A stretch of DNA of 64,000 nucleotides from Thalassia testudinum. Its lineage: Eukaryota > Streptophyta > Magnoliopsida > Alismatales > Hydrocharitaceae. This document shows positions 60,451-64,000 of this stretch, one piece after another. A model generated the notes under the pieces. It saw only the letters and a list, made by a program, of their open reading frames with translations, was not told where the DNA came from and did not search any database. Location of the stretch: contig JAZHRO010000036.1 of the NCBI GenBank assembly GCA_037157565.1, forward strand, positions 17,162,501 to 17,226,500. The letters run 5' to 3'. The position numbers were made by a program, and so were the translations under genes. Numbering within the stretch: position 1 is the stretch's first letter; each line of letters starts with the position of its first letter.

Positions 60451-61097
60451 CGTAGATGAATGTGGACTATTGGATCATAGATCCAACGACTATGATAGTT
60501 TAAGGGGCGTCTTTTTGAGGAGCAGAGGTGGTGTGGCGGCTTTGTGGCCATTAGATGAGGATCCAATGGCCACAATGCATGTTGAGGATGCTATAAAGAA
60601 TGGGCAGTGGCCTTGAGCAACCATGGGCGGTCTGGATGGCACTGCGTGGAGCTATTTGGACCATCCATTTTCTTCTTTTCGTAGGTGATGCTTATATGTC
60701 GGATCGGGTCGATTTTCACGTCGTTGGGCTACGATCGTCAACCCAAACCCATCCATGTGGTTGGATTTGTCATTTGAAGCCCATATTTGCGCCTTGGCCT
60801 TGATCTTCCTTAGACTGCATATGATGCTTTGGAGGTCCAATCAGGGTAATTTCAAAGGCATTGGACTCCAATCATCACCCTAATTAGATCGGTATGGTTA
60901 GATCGTCAATCCGAAGCCCAGGAATGTATTGCCTTCTCCCCTAGCCATTAAAAGAGGCAAATTAATCCATAATTTACATAATCTAGTCTAAATGTGATAT
61001 GATGCATGTTATGCAATATTCACAATGTAAAATGCAATTGTGAACCTAAGAACTCGCATAAATAGGCATGTTAAGCTAGATAGATGTGTCTACATCA

Positions 61098-61939
61098 CAG
61101 CCCCATGCCTATCTTTTGCTAGTCCCTAGCAAAACTAAACTAAATGCTATTTATAAATAAGAATTAAGATTTGATTGCTCAGCCATAAGTTATTTATCAA
61201 TAATAAGAAATTTCTACTAAAGAGCTAAACTACAAAGACTCAATAGTACCCGAGTGTCTGCCAAAATGTAGACCACCCAAGTCCTCACCTTATTCCTACA
61301 AAAAGAGAATAAATATACATATTTTTTCTTTTTGTTCTTTTCTAATTTTTTTGGACATTTTGAGTTTAGAGTTTCAGGGCAACTTTCTACGGCTACCCAA
61401 CCCACTCAAGGCTTGAGAAGACTCTAAGTTCTAAGCATCTCATTGTGAAAATGTGATTGACTCACTAAACGGAGGAACAAAATGGGCCTTAGGTTTCTAC
61501 AAACCCTAGGTGACCCTAAAAAAAGTTTTGCCTAAAGGTTTATCTTTTCGACTGATAACTTTCTCCCTACTTTTATTTTTGTGGGGTCAACACAGGGTGA
61601 ACCTAGTGTATATCTCCCCGAATTATTCTACTTCCCCTCTTCTACCTAGGTTTTTGGATTATTTGTGCATTTTTATGGCCTAAGCTCTGGACAAACGGCA
61701 ATGGAGGGTTACCCAAGGTAACTTGCCAGCCATACTCGTGTGGTGAAGTGTGGCTTATTCAATTTTTTTCTCCCTTTTATATTTTTTTCATTTTTTGTGT
61801 AGCTTTCTTTTCTTTTTTTCTTTATGTAACCAGGTAGCTCCCTGAACTAAGATTTATCCAAAGGCAATGGAAAAAGTGATTAGGTTGTATGGTTGGGCTT
61901 TGGATACCTGGCTATGAGGGGTTACTCACGGCAACGTGC
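61098..61939 (-). mobile_element. Gyp3-like element, 3' internal fragment
   Basis: The minus strand carries the PPT (GGCATGGGG, 61109-61101), the 9-bp stem TTTTGCTAG/CTAGCAAAA (at 61134-61126 and 61122-61114) and 3' UTR sequence matching Gyp3 40330-41160, including 'gagtatggctggcaagttacc' and A-rich tracts (T-rich on +, 61320-61350 and 61765-61830). It is cut off at 61939 by the next LTR. No coding part remains in the window. Confidence 0.75.
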
Positions 61940-62919
61940 TGATTGCACAGTAATCATAGGACCTAATCTACTTGAATTAAGTTAGATACTAGCTTAACCT
62001 TGGAACGATGCATGCATGAGTATCATAATTTGCATCATAGTTAGTTTGGTAGCTTTATAAATAATACTACCATTTTATGCTCTAGAAGAGAGACAATATT
62101 AATTGCAGATGATTCGGAGCCGTAGATGATAAATCAGACAATACAGATCTGACTAGGACGGTGACGAGAGTCCAACTCTCCTAAAATTATCTTAATCAGA
62201 CGACCGTATAATCACATATAGCCTGTAGAAGATCAGATATCAAGGAGCAAGATAGCATAAATCTAGGTCTTAGATGTCAAATCTGACCGCACGGATGGAT
62301 CTGGATCAATAATCGCAATCCAACGATGCAAAGACCAACCCAATCAGAGCTCTGTAGCACCAACTACAAAGATGGGAAGATGAACGACTAGAATGGTGCC
62401 ACATGGCACCATCCCAATGATCCACTGCCATGCCCCCAATCACTGAAAGAAAAATGTGGGTCATTGGATCGCCATCCAACGGCCATGAAAAGCCACATCG
62501 CCCATCTCCACGCGCCATCAGAAGAAGAACACACCTCAGCCGTTGGATCTTCATCTAATGGCTGAGGGTAGCCATGCACAAAAATAAAACTATAACACAA
62601 GGGTGACCACAGCACAATAGTCACTGCCTTCATGCGAGAAAGCAAGGTGCACGTTCGACTCGTGCTCAGCGTAAAATCAAAGAAGCGGTGCACCACGGGC
62701 GCGATTGGGCTGCTGGATCAGAACGAGCAGCGAGGATGCGACCGCATGGCGCATGGGAGCACGTTGGATGAGGCTTCATGGATGCATGTGCGGCTGAATG
62801 CTCGAACTAACGCCTCGCCACACGTGGGTTCGTAAGGCGGTGCAGCGTGCGACGTAAGCCATCCGTACCCTCAGATTGAATGCATGCGTAAAGATGCGAG
62901 CGAGCACACGAGCGGTGCT
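61940..62919 (+). mobile_element. Gyp3-lineage LTR, 5' part
   Basis: Starts TGATTGCACAGTAATCATAGG and continues with the Gyp3-type U3 order: inverted repeat with GAGAGTCCAACTCTC (62170-62184), 'ggatctggatcaataatcgcaatccaacgatg', GGATCGCCATCC and CGTTGGATCTTCATCTAATGG palindromes, then a tRNA-like module. Cut at 62919 by a Gyp1-like LTR; the rest presumably lies beyond the window. Confidence 0.6.
62602..62675 (+). other. tRNA-like module in Gyp3-lineage LTR
   Basis: GTGACCACAGCACAATAGTC (A-box side, poor match) and GTGCACGTTCGACTCGTGC (62647-62665). The latter forms a T-arm hairpin with TTCGACT loop. Size and location agree with the other modules. Confidence 0.45.
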
Positions 62920-64000
62920 TGATGGGAACACCATCATAGGTCCTAACTAGCCACTTTTAGTCAGGGTTGAAAGGTAAATGCTCCTACATAACCATCTAAG
63001 GGTTATAACTCCACATCATTCTGTTTTGAGAAGAGAACTGGAAACTAGGGTTAATTCTGTAATTTTAACAGTACATTATGAACACAAAATAACCAAGGGG
63101 TTTGTTAGGGGTAAAACTAAAGGTTAAATGAGTATTAAAGACTAATAAGTTGGTCCATGCAGACAGAAACGAGGTTTCACTCATTTCAAGAACTAATACA
63201 ACACTCAAAACCCTAATTTCAGATCCGCTTAAATTACAGAGGTTCCAGTTAGGATAAAATTCATCTAAACCTTCTAAAATTCATATAAAAATATTCCTTT
63301 AGGTTTGGCATCATTGATTTAACCACTAAAACCTATTTTGACCTTAAATAGAGTCACAGACAGATTCCTACCCTAATTTGGGTTTCTGTGCAAATTGCCC
63401 AATCAAACTTTGTCAAAACTGAAATCTGATTTCACCATCAGATTTCTTAGGTCTAAATTAGGTGTGTACCAAAATTTAAGTTCAATTAGAGTCCATCTTG
63501 ACCTAGTTAGCATTTTAGATCATTTAAACTCTATTCCTCTCAATTAAACCTCTAACTTTCAAAATATTTACGATCAGGTCCCTAACTTTATCATAATTTT
63601 TTCAAAAAGGTCCCTACTTCCATTGGTGTGAACTAAGCTCCTCCACCAAGATTCAAGCGAGGTTTTCTTGCTCGATTCTTAATCAAATCCTCCCAAAATT
63701 GGAATGAAGATTCTTTGAGAGATCCTCTATCGTTTGAACCACAGATTGGCCCTTGATTTGAATCGAGAAGCTCATGCTAATGCTCGCAATCTCAGGGATA
63801 CTCTTCCCTAAGTTCTCAAGCTCTCCAGGCCTCCTACCATGCTTAGAACATCTTCCGATGCCTTTAAATAGAACCCTCTTGAGAAACCAAACTCCTTAGT
63901 GATGTTTGGAGTCGGAAAAACCCTCTCTTACTCATCTCCGACTATCCGCACCTTCGTCTCCGGTGAGCCTCTCTGTCCTCTTTGTCGAGCCAGGCGACGG
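62920..64000 (+). mobile_element. Gyp1-like LTR, runs off the window
   Basis: Starts TGATGGGAACACCATCA after GTGCT (62915-62919, probable TSD copy). It matches 26404-27110 closely in sequence and order ('gccacttttagtcagg', 'cctaatttgggtttctgtgcaaat', 'tttcaaaaaggtccctac'). CCTTTAAATAGAACC near 63861-63875 is a possible TATA element. No PPT precedes it, so it is a solo or 5' LTR. Confidence 0.85.

Larger units (their letters stand above)
58958..61097 (-). repeat. Gyp3-like LTR, minus strand
   Basis: On minus it begins TGATGTAGACACATC directly after a PPT and runs through the U3 inverted repeat (60840-60900), two GTTGGATC-type palindromes, two tRNA-like modules, a GTTCGACTTGGGAC block near 59010-59025 and the LTR end near 58957. 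The end is approximate. Similarity to Gyp3 is clear at both ends but low in the middle, so it is a separate subfamily. Confidence 0.7.

Noticed and set aside
61940..62919. Gyp5 LTR copy
   Set aside because: The start resembles Gyp5, but the U3 inverted repeat, GGATC palindromes and tRNA-like module are those of the Gyp3 lineage.

Overview
The window is nuclear DNA of a seed plant with a large, repeat-rich genome. I see no cellular gene, organelle DNA or bacterial feature. Every stretch I can interpret belongs to LTR retrotransposons, plus one CACTA-type DNA transposon end. The species cannot be told from this sequence. Working labels: Gyp1-Gyp5 are Ty3/gypsy families of the Athila/Tat type (protease motif LDLGASINLIP, primer-binding site matching tRNA-Asp, polypurine tract GGCATGGGGG). 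Cop1 and Cop2 are Ty1/copia solo LTRs resembling the SIRE/Maximus group.

Layout. (1) 1 to about 27647: an old Gyp1 element on the + strand. Its 5' end lies outside the window and its gag-pol is decayed. Four insertions split it, each with a 5-bp target-site duplication (TSD): Cop1 solo LTR (2136-3485, TSD GAAAG), Cop2 solo LTR (3883-5511, TSD AGTCC), a Gyp1-like solo LTR on the minus strand (7267-10083, TSD GCATG), and a young Gyp2 complex (10269-24069, TSD GCCAT). Removing each insertion with one TSD copy rejoins Gyp1 pol locally in frame. (2) 27648-29034: unassigned relic DNA. (3) 29035-58440: a Gyp5 LTR split by a complete Gyp4 element on the minus strand (29411-56685). The 3' LTR of Gyp4 was split by a complete Gyp3 element (31162-42929, TSD GTTTT). 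Its 5' LTR was split by a solo Gyp3 LTR (54017-55738, TSD TTGAG). With the insertions removed, both Gyp4 LTRs are exactly 2194 bp. (4) 58441-64000: a truncated CACTA end, a Gyp3-like LTR plus 3' internal fragment on the minus strand, another Gyp3-lineage LTR, and a Gyp1-like LTR that runs off the window.

How the parts relate. Gyp1, Gyp3 and Gyp4 have the autonomous order gag-protease-RT-RNase H-integrase, but all are inactivated. Gyp2 has no pol. It is arranged LTR-internal-LTR-internal-LTR, and its two near-identical internal regions each carry a 554-codon reading frame that I do not recognise. Its 3' untranslated region, PPT and tRNA-Asp primer site match the autonomous families, so it was probably mobilised in trans.

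Most interesting signals. Across families, the PPT lies between two stem-loops: a TTTTGCTAG/CTAGCAAAA hairpin upstream and a hairpin at the first bases of the LTR. A second GGCATGGGGGG tract lies 1.1-1.8 kb upstream of the 3' PPT. LTRs of the Gyp3 lineage carry tRNA-like modules with A-box and B-box sequences. Several LTRs carry dense palindrome arrays. All comparisons were made by eye.
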